Shown here piece after piece: positions 1 through 6,229 of a stretch of 12,172 bases of DNA (positions are counted from its first letter, which is position 1; each line of letters opens with the position of its first letter). The notes beneath the pieces are model-generated. The model searched no databases. It saw only the letters and a program-made list of their open reading frames with translations, and had not been told where the DNA came from. Source of the stretch: Burkholderiales bacterium UBA1834. GTDB lineage: Bacteria > Pseudomonadota > Gammaproteobacteria > Burkholderiales > Burkholderiaceae_C. A program made the position numbers and the translations under genes. The DNA is taken from the NCBI GenBank assembly GCA_002339015.1, contig DDJC01000025.1:1-12172 (forward strand), given 5' to 3'.

Positions 1-1
1 T

Positions 2-1285
2 ATCTTTTTACCCCCAATAACCAAGGAAGTGCCCGGCATGCCCTGCACCGCAGGCGCCCCCCAATACCGGGACCACCGCCCGCAGCAGCCTGCGGCCGTC
101 GTGCAGCGTCTACAGCAGGCTGGCGCCATCATCTTCGGCAAGACCAACGTGCCCTACAAGGCGGTGGACATCCAGACCGACAACCCGGTCCACGGCCTGA
201 GCCGCAACCCCTGGGCGCCCGAACTCACCACCGGCGGTTCATCTGGTGGCGCGGCGGCTGCGCTGGCCTGCGGCTTCACCCCGCTGGAGGTGGGCAGCGA
301 CATCGGCGGCTCGATCCGCATCCCGGCGCACTTCTGCGGGGTCTATGGGCACAAGAGCACGCACGGTATCGTCTCGATGCGAGGACACGTGCCGGTGGAC
401 CCGGGGCACATCGGCGAGCCTGAGCTGGCGGTGGCCGGGCCGATGGCGCGCAGCGCAGACGATCTTGCTCTGGTGCTGGACCTGATCGCCGCGCCGCCCG
501 CGACCATGCAGCCCGGCTGGCGCCTGGAGCTGCCCGCGCCCAAGCGCGAGCGCCTGGCCGATTTCCGCGTGCTGGTCTGGACCGATGACCCCGATTGCCC
601 CATCGATTCGCGCCTGGCCAGCGCCTACCGTGATCTGGCCGCGCAGCTGACCCGTGCTGGTGTCACAGTGAGCCATGGCGCGCCTGCCGGCCTGGGCCTG
701 AAGGACCTGTACCCGAGCTACACCCTGCAGATGGGCGCCGTGATGAAGGCCTGGCTGAGCCGAGCGGAACGCATGGAAAGGGGCATGGTGCTGCCTTTGG
801 CCGGCTGGACGCCGGCCGTGATGCGCACGCTGGGCAAGGTGGTGAGCCTGCCCCACAGCATCGACAAGTTCGTCGAAGGCATGACGATGAGCCATGGGCA
901 GTGGCTGGCGCTGATCGAGGATTCGCTGGTGCTGCGCGAACGCTTCATCACCGCGTTCGCGCAGTACGACGTGATCCTGGCGCCGCCCACGATGACGACG
1001 GCCTTCCCGCACGATGCCTCGATGTTCGCCACGCGCAAGCTGAAGATCGACGGGCGGACCCGGCACTACAGCGACCTGTTCATGTGGATCGCGCCGGCCA
1101 CGCTGCTGGGCCTGCCAGCCACCAGTGCGCCGGTGGCGCGCACGGCCGAGGGCTTGCCGGTGAACGTGCAGATCATCGGCGCGCCTTACGACGACCACAC
1201 GACGATCAGGTTCGCGCAGTTGCTGGCGCAGATGCAGGGCGAGCCTGCCAGTCGCTTGGCGAACCCGGATCACCTCAGGGCTTGA
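2..1285 (+). CDS. Amidase-signature family hydrolase, 5' end cut by the window edge
   Basis: This is an amidase-signature (AS) enzyme, a family that hydrolyses C-N amide bonds with a Ser-cisSer-Lys triad. The substrate cannot be told. Counting from the GTG at 29, the glycine/serine motif GGSSGG is at residues 69-74 and the nucleophile motif GSDIGGSIR at 89-97; S71 and S95 are 24 residues apart, as in characterised family members. The C-terminal part (APPTMTT, LLGLPATSAPV, PVNVQIIG) also fits and ends normally. The frame stays open to the left edge, and the catalytic lysine must lie upstream of the GTG, so the GTG is not the true start. An AAG codon at 23-25 is a candidate for that lysine, but the local spacing is shorter than usual (see findings). 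The stop overlaps the convergent cold-shock/DUF1294 gene by 16 nt. Family assignment is secure; substrate is unknown. Confidence 0.9.
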   Translation: MFLPPITKEVPGMPCTAGAPQYRDHRPQQPAAVVQRLQQAGAIIFGKTNVPYKAVDIQTDNPVHGLSRNPWAPELTTGGSSGGAAAALACGFTPLEVGSDIGGSIRIPAHFCGVYGHKSTHGIVSMRGHVPVDPGHIGEPELAVAGPMARSADDLALVLDLIAAPPATMQPGWRLELPAPKRERLADFRVLVWTDDPDCPIDSRLASAYRDLAAQLTRAGVTVSHGAPAGLGLKDLYPSYTLQMGAVMKAWLSRAERMERGMVLPLAGWTPAVMRTLGKVVSLPHSIDKFVEGMTMSHGQWLALIEDSLVLRERFITAFAQYDVILAPPTMTTAFPHDASMFATRKLKIDGRTRHYSDLFMWIAPATLLGLPATSAPVARTAEGLPVNVQIIGAPYDDHTTIRFAQLLAQMQGEPASRLANPDHLRA

Positions 1286-1881
1286 CTGTAGGGGCTTGCC
1301 AGGATGGCAAACCCTACGATGTTCAGCACGACAGTGCCCCAGAACACCGTGCGGAACTCCGCCTTGGATGACTTGTGCCTCAGCATCTGCTGGGCAACCA
1401 GGGCGCCGGGCCATCCCCCGATGAGCGCCAGCAGGTGCAGCGTGCTCTCCTTGGTTCTCCAGGTGCCGCGTTTGGCTGCTGACTTGTCAAAGCCGTACGC
1501 CATGAAGGTGAGCGCACTCACCAAGGGATAAGCCCACAACGCCCAGCGCGGCGGGTGGCCCCATACAAATCCCCCCAGCAGCACTGCCAGCAGCGCCGGG
1601 ATGGCGAACAGGCTCGCGGTGCCCCATTGTGCTGCCCCGGTCTTCTGGACACTTGATGGGGTACGGCGCGGCAACCGAAGCGGTTCCACGTTGAACGCCC
1701 GCTTCTTGCCCTGCGGGCCCAGCTCGACCTGGAATGTCAGCCGCTGTCCCACTTGCGGCCTGTCGCTCAAGCCCCTGAAGGCCTTGATATGAACAAAGAT
1801 CTCCTGACCGCCCTGTGTCGGCTCGATGAAGCCGAAGCCGCGTTCATCGTTCCACGATTTGATGGTGCCTTCGAACCGCAT
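1270..1881 (-). CDS. Cold-shock domain fused to DUF1294 membrane domain
   Basis: The 203-residue protein has two parts. Residues 1-66 form a cold-shock (OB-fold) nucleic-acid-binding domain with RNP1-like GFGFIEP and RNP2-like EIFVH. From about residue 85 there are hydrophobic segments (85-105, 113-128), then a DUF1294 block with YGFDKSAAKRGTWR, a GGWPGA turn and the RHKSSKAEFR stretch typical of that family. This CSD-DUF1294 architecture is common in proteobacteria; its function is not established. A membrane-anchored RNA-binding role is only an inference. The ATG at 1881 lies 2 nt after the stop of the upstream M23 peptidase gene and lacks a strong Shine-Dalgarno sequence, so its translation is probably coupled to that gene. 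The 3' end overlaps the convergent amidase gene by 16 nt, and no terminator hairpin is visible between them. Confidence 0.93.
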   Translation of the reverse strand: MRFEGTIKSWNDERGFGFIEPTQGGQEIFVHIKAFRGLSDRPQVGQRLTFQVELGPQGKKRAFNVEPLRLPRRTPSSVQKTGAAQWGTASLFAIPALLAVLLGGFVWGHPPRWALWAYPLVSALTFMAYGFDKSAAKRGTWRTKESTLHLLALIGGWPGALVAQQMLRHKSSKAEFRTVFWGTVVLNIVGFAILASPYSQALR

Positions 1882-1883
1882 GG

Positions 1884-2948
1884 CTACTGGCGCTTCACGG
1901 TGAGGGTGCGATCGGTTGTTGTCACCACCATTCCGCCCACCTTCCTGCGTGACAACGCACGCCCCACCACCATCAAGCCCGCTGCCAACAGCGCATAAGT
2001 CTGCGGCTCAGGCACCGTGCCCACGGCGAATGTCCTGGTGGTCAGCACGTCGCCGTTGATGCGGAAATCCACGCTCCACAGGCCGATGGCCGGGTCATCG
2101 GGCAGCATGAAGGACGCGGCCCAGCGCGCAAACGAATACTCGGCCATGTTCCATGACGAGCGGCCTACCTGCGTGCCATCAGGGCGGCGCCAGATGAAGT
2201 CGATGGTGTCGCCGCTGTTGGTGCCGAAGAAGTTGACCCACATGAACGCCCGGGCGCCGGTGCCGGGCTCGAACGCGCCGGCCTGGGGCGGGCGGTAGGT
2301 CCATTCGGCATCGGTGGGCAGGTGGTCGCTGATGCCGGCATCCAGCACGCCGCGCTGGTCCCCGGCGTAGGGCAGGGGATCGATCCACCACTTGCCCGGA
2401 TCCTGATAAGTGTCGACGACCTGGCCGTTCTCGAACACGGCGAAGTGCAGGTGCGGATCGGTCGACAGGCCGCTGCTGCCCACCAGGCCGATGCTCTGGC
2501 CCGCCGTGACGGCCTGCCCGACGGCCACGTTGACCGAGCCCTTGGCCAGGTGCAGGTACTGGGTGGTGACGCCGCCACCATGGTCGATGGTGATGTAGTT
2601 GGGGTTGTTGCCGCAGGGGTTGGCCCAGGAGCACTCGTCGAACTCGCCGTCGTGGATGCTCACCACCGTGCCTGATGCCGCTGCGAACACTGGCACGTTG
2701 CGCTTCATGGCCGCGAAGTTTGGCAGCGTGAAGTCGATGGCGTCGTGGCCGTTGTACGAATAGATGCCGCCGCGGTAGTCGGATACACCGGGCCCGGGGT
2801 TCGTGTCGACGTAGTTGACGATGGTCCAGTCCTTGAAGGGATGGCCGCCCAGTGGGGTGACGAACTGGACGGCATGGGCCGGCGCGGCAATGGCCAGGGC
2901 CGCTGCGATGAGCAAGCTGTTGAAGGCGGTTTTGCGCTTGATGGACAT
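1884..2948 (-). CDS. Secreted M23 family metallopeptidase with PEP-CTERM sorting signal
   Basis: The 354-residue protein starts with a Sec signal peptide (charged MSIKRK, hydrophobic core 10-22, cleavage after APAHA). The M23 (LytM/peptidoglycan endopeptidase-like) domain spans about residues 60-175, with zinc ligands H68 and D72 (GHDAID) and H168 (PHLHF, 165-169), and catalytic-type H133 (YLHL). C106 and C112 may form a disulfide. A beta-rich stretch (about 215-310) follows, then VPEPQTYALLAAGL with a short hydrophobic helix and RALSRRK (313-336), a PEP-CTERM exosortase signal. Unusually, 18 residues follow the basic cluster. The ATG at 2948 is preferred over the upstream in-frame start at 2984 because it puts the signal peptide at the N-terminus and has GAGAGAG about 6 nt upstream. 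Likely role: cleavage of cell-wall or exopolysaccharide-associated peptides outside the inner membrane. The cold-shock/DUF1294 gene follows 2 nt later. Confidence 0.93.
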   Translation of the reverse strand: MSIKRKTAFNSLLIAAALAIAAPAHAVQFVTPLGGHPFKDWTIVNYVDTNPGPGVSDYRGGIYSYNGHDAIDFTLPNFAAMKRNVPVFAAASGTVVSIHDGEFDECSWANPCGNNPNYITIDHGGGVTTQYLHLAKGSVNVAVGQAVTAGQSIGLVGSSGLSTDPHLHFAVFENGQVVDTYQDPGKWWIDPLPYAGDQRGVLDAGISDHLPTDAEWTYRPPQAGAFEPGTGARAFMWVNFFGTNSGDTIDFIWRRPDGTQVGRSSWNMAEYSFARWAASFMLPDDPAIGLWSVDFRINGDVLTTRTFAVGTVPEPQTYALLAAGLMVVGRALSRRKVGGMVVTTTDRTLTVKRQ

Positions 2949-3331
2949 GGTTGCTCTCTCGCTGATGGAAGCTCGGAATTTCAACCGGCTTTGCCGGGCG
3001 CCGCAAGCTTGCCAGGGACTTCAATTTTGGGGGATGCAGCTCGCTTCAAGGCTCGACCACTTGCCTCGACCACTTGCTTCGACGCCTTCCTCGCATGGTC
3101 GTACCGCTCGCATTTCACCGTGATCTCTTGTTCTGCCCTTTGCCGTCGATGTGAGGGGCCGCCTGAAGGCGAGCGGCGCTACTGCTCCCGATTCGCACAT
3201 CCAGCTTGGACACCAAGGCGCGGCTTTGCTCGTTCACGCCGACCAGCTGGCCTTCGGAGAGAGATTCCCGGGGCTGAGGGCTGTGAGGTGAGCCTAAGCC
3301 GCCGTGGTGGTGGAGCGGATAGCAGAGCACT
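2949..3331. other. Gene-poor stretch between M23 peptidase and zinc-ribbon genes
   Basis: This stretch of about 380 nt should hold the promoter of the minus-strand peptidase gene. I see no convincing gene in it. On the minus strand an open frame ends at 3115 and overlaps by 4 nt (GTGA) a 45-codon frame starting GTG at 3118 and ending at 2981. Both have plausible codon use but no start signal or recognisable domain, so I do not call them. A GC-rich hairpin (GCCGC at 3158-3162 with GCGGC at 3173-3177) and a tandem 13-bp repeat are present. Confidence 0.5.
3052..3077. repeat. Tandem 13-bp direct repeat (2 copies)
   Basis: CTCGACCACTTGC occurs twice back to back, at 3052-3064 and 3065-3077, in the upstream region of the minus-strand M23 peptidase gene (start codon at 2948). 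It could be a replication-slippage product or a doubled binding site; nothing else supports a function. Confidence 0.8.
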
Positions 3332-3622
3332 TCAGCATTGGTGCGGGCAGTTCCAGCATTGCCCGCTGCCCTCGGGGTAGTGCATGGCACCGCAGTTGGG
3401 GCACGGTTGTGCATCACCGGTGGGCACGGCGGGTTCCCATCCGTACCGAAGATTGCGGATGGCCTGGGCCTCTTCGAAGGAGCCAACCTCGACACGCCAC
3501 AAGGCCACCACGCAACGCGGATCGGGCGTGCCGTCAATGAAGCGGGGTGGGTCGATGCCTTCGCTCAGGCATGACGGCAAGGTGCTGCCCTCTTCGGCCC
3601 AGCATGTGAAGACTCGTTTCAT
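3332..3622 (-). CDS. Small protein with C-terminal zinc ribbon (hypothetical)
   Basis: This 96-residue protein has an N-terminal half without a recognised family (KRVFTCWAEEG, then a segment with ALWRVEVGSFEEAQAIRNLRYGWEP). Its C-terminus carries CPNC (C74, C77) and CWNC (C89, C92) plus a final C96, a treble-clef or ribbon zinc site. No signal peptide or membrane segment is visible, so it is probably cytoplasmic. The patterned amino-acid composition and paired CxxC motifs favour it over the longer overlapping frame on the same strand (3115-3537), which reads as basic and proline-rich noise. The ATG at 3622 has only a weak ribosome-binding site. Two perfect palindromes lie 20-50 nt upstream. 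The function is unknown; zinc ribbons of this size often serve in protein or nucleic-acid binding. Confidence 0.7.
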   Translation of the reverse strand: MKRVFTCWAEEGSTLPSCLSEGIDPPRFIDGTPDPRCVVALWRVEVGSFEEAQAIRNLRYGWEPAVPTGDAQPCPNCGAMHYPEGSGQCWNCPHQC

Positions 3623-3641
3623 GGTCGGCAGGTGTCCAGGT

Positions 3642-3674
3642 ATTGATCAATCGGGACGCTTCATTGGCGCCAAT
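3642..3674. promoter_or_regulatory. Pair of ATTG...CAAT palindromes, operator-like
   Basis: Two perfect palindromes, ATTGATCAAT (3642-3651) and ATTGGCGCCAAT (3663-3674), share the outer ATTG/CAAT arms. Their centres are 22 bp apart, about two helical turns. They lie in the divergent region just upstream of the minus-strand zinc-ribbon gene (start codon at 3622), where a regulator dimer could bind. The regulator is unknown. Confidence 0.4.
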
Positions 3675-3812
3675 CGCGAACGTCCTCGATCAGAAGCGAC
3701 TGCATTGTCCGCGAGTTCACCAATTCGGCGGTTGCGTGCCTTTAGGCCATGCCTGCATCCGCAGCGAACGAAAGTGCAGTCGGACACTCTGCTCCCCCGC
3801 ACCACCTTCAAT

Positions 3813-3834
3813 TGTGATGACGCGGGTCATCACA
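3813..3834. promoter_or_regulatory. Perfect 9-bp inverted repeat upstream of the pectinacetylesterase gene
   Basis: TGTGATGAC (3813-3821), GCGG, then GTCATCACA (3826-3834) form a perfect inverted repeat about 130 nt before the + strand esterase start codon. The octamer ATGACGCG also recurs exactly 20 bp apart at 3817-3824 and 3837-3844. The symmetry suggests an operator. The half-site spacing does not fit CRP (TGTGA-N6-TCACA), and a U-rich tail that would make it a terminator is absent. Confidence 0.45.
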
Positions 3835-3964
3835 TCATGACGCGTTTCGGCCCCCTAGGGAAATCATCAATGCAAGTGACGACGCAAGTCTTCACAATCG
3901 GAAACGGAGGCGGGAGTCTTGCAGACCTCGCATAACCCAAGAAATTAACAACTTTGGAGTCAAC

Positions 3965-5284
3965 ATGCGTCGACTTGCTTCAAAAATTCGATTGATATTT
4001 CCTTTGGCTGCTATTTGGAGCGGTGCGGCGAGTGCGGGCTATTTTGAATGGCAAGCCGTTGAGTTGCCCGTCTCCTCTGGCGCAGCTTGCGGTGACGGGA
4101 GTCCATATCGATTTTTCGTGAATCGCACGCCGCTGACGACAAAAACCGTGGTTATTTTCGAGGGTGGTGGTGCGTGCTGGGCGCAGAACTCCTGTCTCGG
4201 AAAAAATGGCTTGGCAGCCTCTGCCAGCAACCCTAACGGGATTGCCAAAGACTATATGTCTCGGCTGACGCCGAGCCAACCCAATGCCGCGGGCAGTGCC
4301 CTGGGTAAGATAAATCTATCGTTTTTTGGGCTCATAACGCCCTTCGCGACTCGCATCAACCCGCTAACGTCCGTTCAAACGCAATCATGGAATATCGTTT
4401 ACGTTCCCTATTGCACTGGTGATGTGCATACAGGTAATTCCACCAAAATCTACAGCGACGCAGACCCAGAGTTGCCCCGCGTTCAATATCACCGAGGATA
4501 TCTGAATGCCAAGGGTGTGACCAACTGGATGGCAAGCAATCTGCCCAGGCCAGAAAAACTGTTGGTCACAGGCTTTTCTGCCGGCGGTGTGGGTTCTCAA
4601 GCCGCCTACCCGACCATCCGCGACCAACTCAAACCGAAGCGTTCCGCCCTTCTGGCCGATGCAGGGCCGTTGATGTGGGCACCGACGAATGGCGACCCTG
4701 CCCAATATCCCTCCATCCCACTGCACAACACGGTGCGGCAGGCCTGGGGCTACGACACGCCCACCGGCATCATCTCCGAACTGACAGCCAAGTATCCAGG
4801 CAAAGGCAATCCGTCCAACCTTGGTACCTTCGTGCCGGCCATCGCCAGCCTCTACCCGAATGACCGATTTGCGATGGCCGTGTTCCAGCAGGACCTGATA
4901 TTTTCAGGTTTCTCGTACAGCAGCTTCTTCCCGGAAATCAGTGGGGAGGCCGATGAGGCTAAGCGTTCTTCGATGCTGGTGTCGAAATGGAACCAGGATC
5001 TCAAGCAACTCATCAAGTCCGTCGAAAATACAGCGAACATCGGCTGGTATGTTCCCTACGGCCGTAATCTGCTAGATTCTCATTGCCTGACGACGTTCAC
5101 CTTCAACGGCACGGCAATCAAAGAGGCCAAGATCGACGATGTTGGTGTGCTTGTAGACAACCTCATCAATGGCGCCGGCGCTCCCATTCGAAAAGTTGAG
5201 GTTGCAAAAGAAATGCAGTCTCCCACAGGAATCGCATTCCTGGACAACCTCATCGGCAAGGCCTTTGAATTGTTGTTGGGGTGA
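3965..5284 (+). CDS. Secreted pectinacetylesterase/Notum-family hydrolase
   Basis: The 439-residue protein has a signal peptide (MRRLASKIR, hydrophobic core 10-19, cleavage near AASA at 21-24). Its body matches the pectinacetylesterase/Notum alpha/beta-hydrolase family. The oxyanion motif GGGACW is at 67-72, the YVPYCTGDVHTG block at 146-157, and the nucleophile elbow GFSAGG puts S205 at the active site. D310 (FQQD) and H373 (LLDSHC) are at the expected distances to complete a Ser-Asp-His triad. Members deacylate esters, such as acetyl groups on pectin or lipid on Wnt; bacterial substrates are mostly unknown, so the natural ester here is not predicted. The ATG at 3965 has GGAG 5 nt upstream. 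The first third is visibly less GC-rich than the rest. The gene stands alone between a palindrome-rich leader and a strong terminator shared with the convergent tetR. Confidence 0.88.
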   Translation: MRRLASKIRLIFPLAAIWSGAASAGYFEWQAVELPVSSGAACGDGSPYRFFVNRTPLTTKTVVIFEGGGACWAQNSCLGKNGLAASASNPNGIAKDYMSRLTPSQPNAAGSALGKINLSFFGLITPFATRINPLTSVQTQSWNIVYVPYCTGDVHTGNSTKIYSDADPELPRVQYHRGYLNAKGVTNWMASNLPRPEKLLVTGFSAGGVGSQAAYPTIRDQLKPKRSALLADAGPLMWAPTNGDPAQYPSIPLHNTVRQAWGYDTPTGIISELTAKYPGKGNPSNLGTFVPAIASLYPNDRFAMAVFQQDLIFSGFSYSSFFPEISGEADEAKRSSMLVSKWNQDLKQLIKSVENTANIGWYVPYGRNLLDSHCLTTFTFNGTAIKEAKIDDVGVLVDNLINGAGAPIRKVEVAKEMQSPTGIAFLDNLIGKAFELLLG

Positions 5285-5298
5285 ATCGACCTCGCTCG

Positions 5299-5328
5299 CC
5301 AAAAAGCCCGCTCAAGCGGGCTTTTTGG
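5299..5328. terminator. Bidirectional intrinsic terminator shared by the esterase and tetR genes
   Basis: Perfect 13-bp arms CCAAAAAGCCCGC (5299-5311) and GCGGGCTTTTTGG (5316-5328) flank the loop TCAA. The A-rich and T-rich stem ends make it work in both directions, 15 nt after the esterase stop. The tetR stop codon (5312-5314 on the minus strand) is in the loop, so the last tetR codons form one arm. Confidence 0.93.
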
Positions 5329-5998
5329 TCCCTTTTGCCTTCGCGTCGTTGGACAGTTGCGTCAACCAGGCATCCAACCCATTCCAAACAAAAAGTTGAT
5401 TGTCAATGACGTCGTCGATACTTTTCTTCATGCCGTCAAAATACCATACGGCGGCATTTGAAATGATGATGCCCAGAAGTGTCTTGAGCGTGTAAGTGGA
5501 ATCCACGTCCGATTTTTCAATACCGGGGTACCGCGAAGTCAGGGCTGGCATCAAAATCGACAAGTATGGGTCGTCGGTAATGGTCGAGTGCAGCCGGCCG
5601 GAGTAATAGAACACCTGAGCCTCAATGAGCAGAATCCTCGCCCGCCTGGGATCACTCTGCAGGAAGGCATAGAAGGCACCCAGACCTCGACGAGCCGCAT
5701 CAACGAGCTTTGGTTGAGGTGGGAACATTGCCCCATACAGGTCGGTGACGAGTTGCGCTGTGAGCGACTCGAAGGTCGCCGCGAACAGTGTCTCGATGTC
5801 AGCAAAAAGGTCGTAGTAGTACCTGTCGGTGAAGCCCGCCTCTTTGCACAGCTCACGCACCGTGGCTCCGGCCACGCCCTTGCGGCCAAACACCTCGATT
5901 CCAGCCTCGATGAATCGCTCGCGACGCTGCCTTTGGCGCTCCGCAGCGGTGATACCTCCGTAGGAACGTCGACTCTTCTTGTCGCCAGATACTGTCAT
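5312..5998 (-). CDS. TetR/AcrR family transcriptional regulator
   Basis: The 228-residue protein has a basic N-terminal extension (1-25). A TetR DNA-binding domain follows, with helix 1 RERFIEAGIEVFGRKG (26-41) and the helix-turn-helix TVRELCKEAGFTDRYYYDLF (46-65). The C-terminal helical domain (about 80-215) would bind a ligand and dimerise; its ligand cannot be read from sequence. The ATG at 5998 is preceded by GAGTGGA. A 15-bp palindrome about 28 nt upstream of the start is a candidate autoregulatory operator. The gene is convergent with the esterase, and its upstream side faces the 21-bp repeat array. No obvious target gene is divergently transcribed from it, so its regulon may be elsewhere or may involve the esterase. 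Its final codons are built into the shared terminator stem. Confidence 0.95.
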   Translation of the reverse strand: MTVSGDKKSRRSYGGITAAERQRQRRERFIEAGIEVFGRKGVAGATVRELCKEAGFTDRYYYDLFADIETLFAATFESLTAQLVTDLYGAMFPPQPKLVDAARRGLGAFYAFLQSDPRRARILLIEAQVFYYSGRLHSTITDDPYLSILMPALTSRYPGIEKSDVDSTYTLKTLLGIIISNAAVWYFDGMKKSIDDVIDNQLFVWNGLDAWLTQLSNDAKAKGTKKPA

Positions 5999-6025
5999 TT
6001 ATCCACTCGATTGGCCCGAAACCAC

Positions 6026-6040
6026 CACCGATCTTCGGTG
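6026..6040. promoter_or_regulatory. Candidate TetR operator palindrome
   Basis: CACCGA-TCT-TCGGTG is a perfect 6-bp inverted repeat of total length 15, about 28 nt upstream of the tetR start codon. Size and place fit an autoregulatory TetR-family operator. A weaker repeat, CAGAC-N6-GTCTG, lies further upstream at 6068-6083. The link to this regulator is inferred. Confidence 0.4.
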
Positions 6041-6116
6041 AGGACATCATCAGGTCATTCTAGAAGGCAGACGTCCGTGTCTGGCGAGGAGAAGAGGACT
6101 GGCAGTGGAGCGCAGG

Positions 6117-6133
6117 TTGAAGACTTGCAGGCC
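6117..6133. repeat. 17-bp direct repeat flanking the phased array, left copy
   Basis: TTGAAGACTTGCAGGCC here matches TTGAAGCCTTGCAGGCC at 6478-6494 with one mismatch. The pair brackets the 21-bp repeat array, about 361 bp apart. Confidence 0.6.
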
Positions 6134-6229
6134 ATCAGGTGTCCCTCGATGGGCTTGGGTGGTAACCGGTCGCTGCCGCTAACACGGAGCGGTGGCAAAG
6201 CGTTGATCTCGGCTTGCCGAGCAAAAAGC

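Noticed and set aside
239..1414. 391-residue minus-strand frame antisense to the amidase
   Set aside because: Arg/His/Gln-rich shadow translation; the amidase motifs on the plus strand explain the region.
2981..3118. 45-codon minus-strand frame starting GTG and overlapping the previous frame by 4 nt
   Set aside because: No Shine-Dalgarno sequence and no recognised family, and it includes the tandem 13-bp repeat; too weak to call as a gene.
3115..3537. 140-residue minus-strand reading frame overlapping the zinc-ribbon gene
   Set aside because: Most of it is a Pro/Arg/Thr-rich shadow of the zinc-ribbon gene. Only the last 50 residues (3115-3270) look faintly coding, and they have no start signal.
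6040..6110. Sigma-70 promoter for tetR using TAGAAT as -10
   Set aside because: No acceptable -35 hexamer at 16-18 bp spacing.
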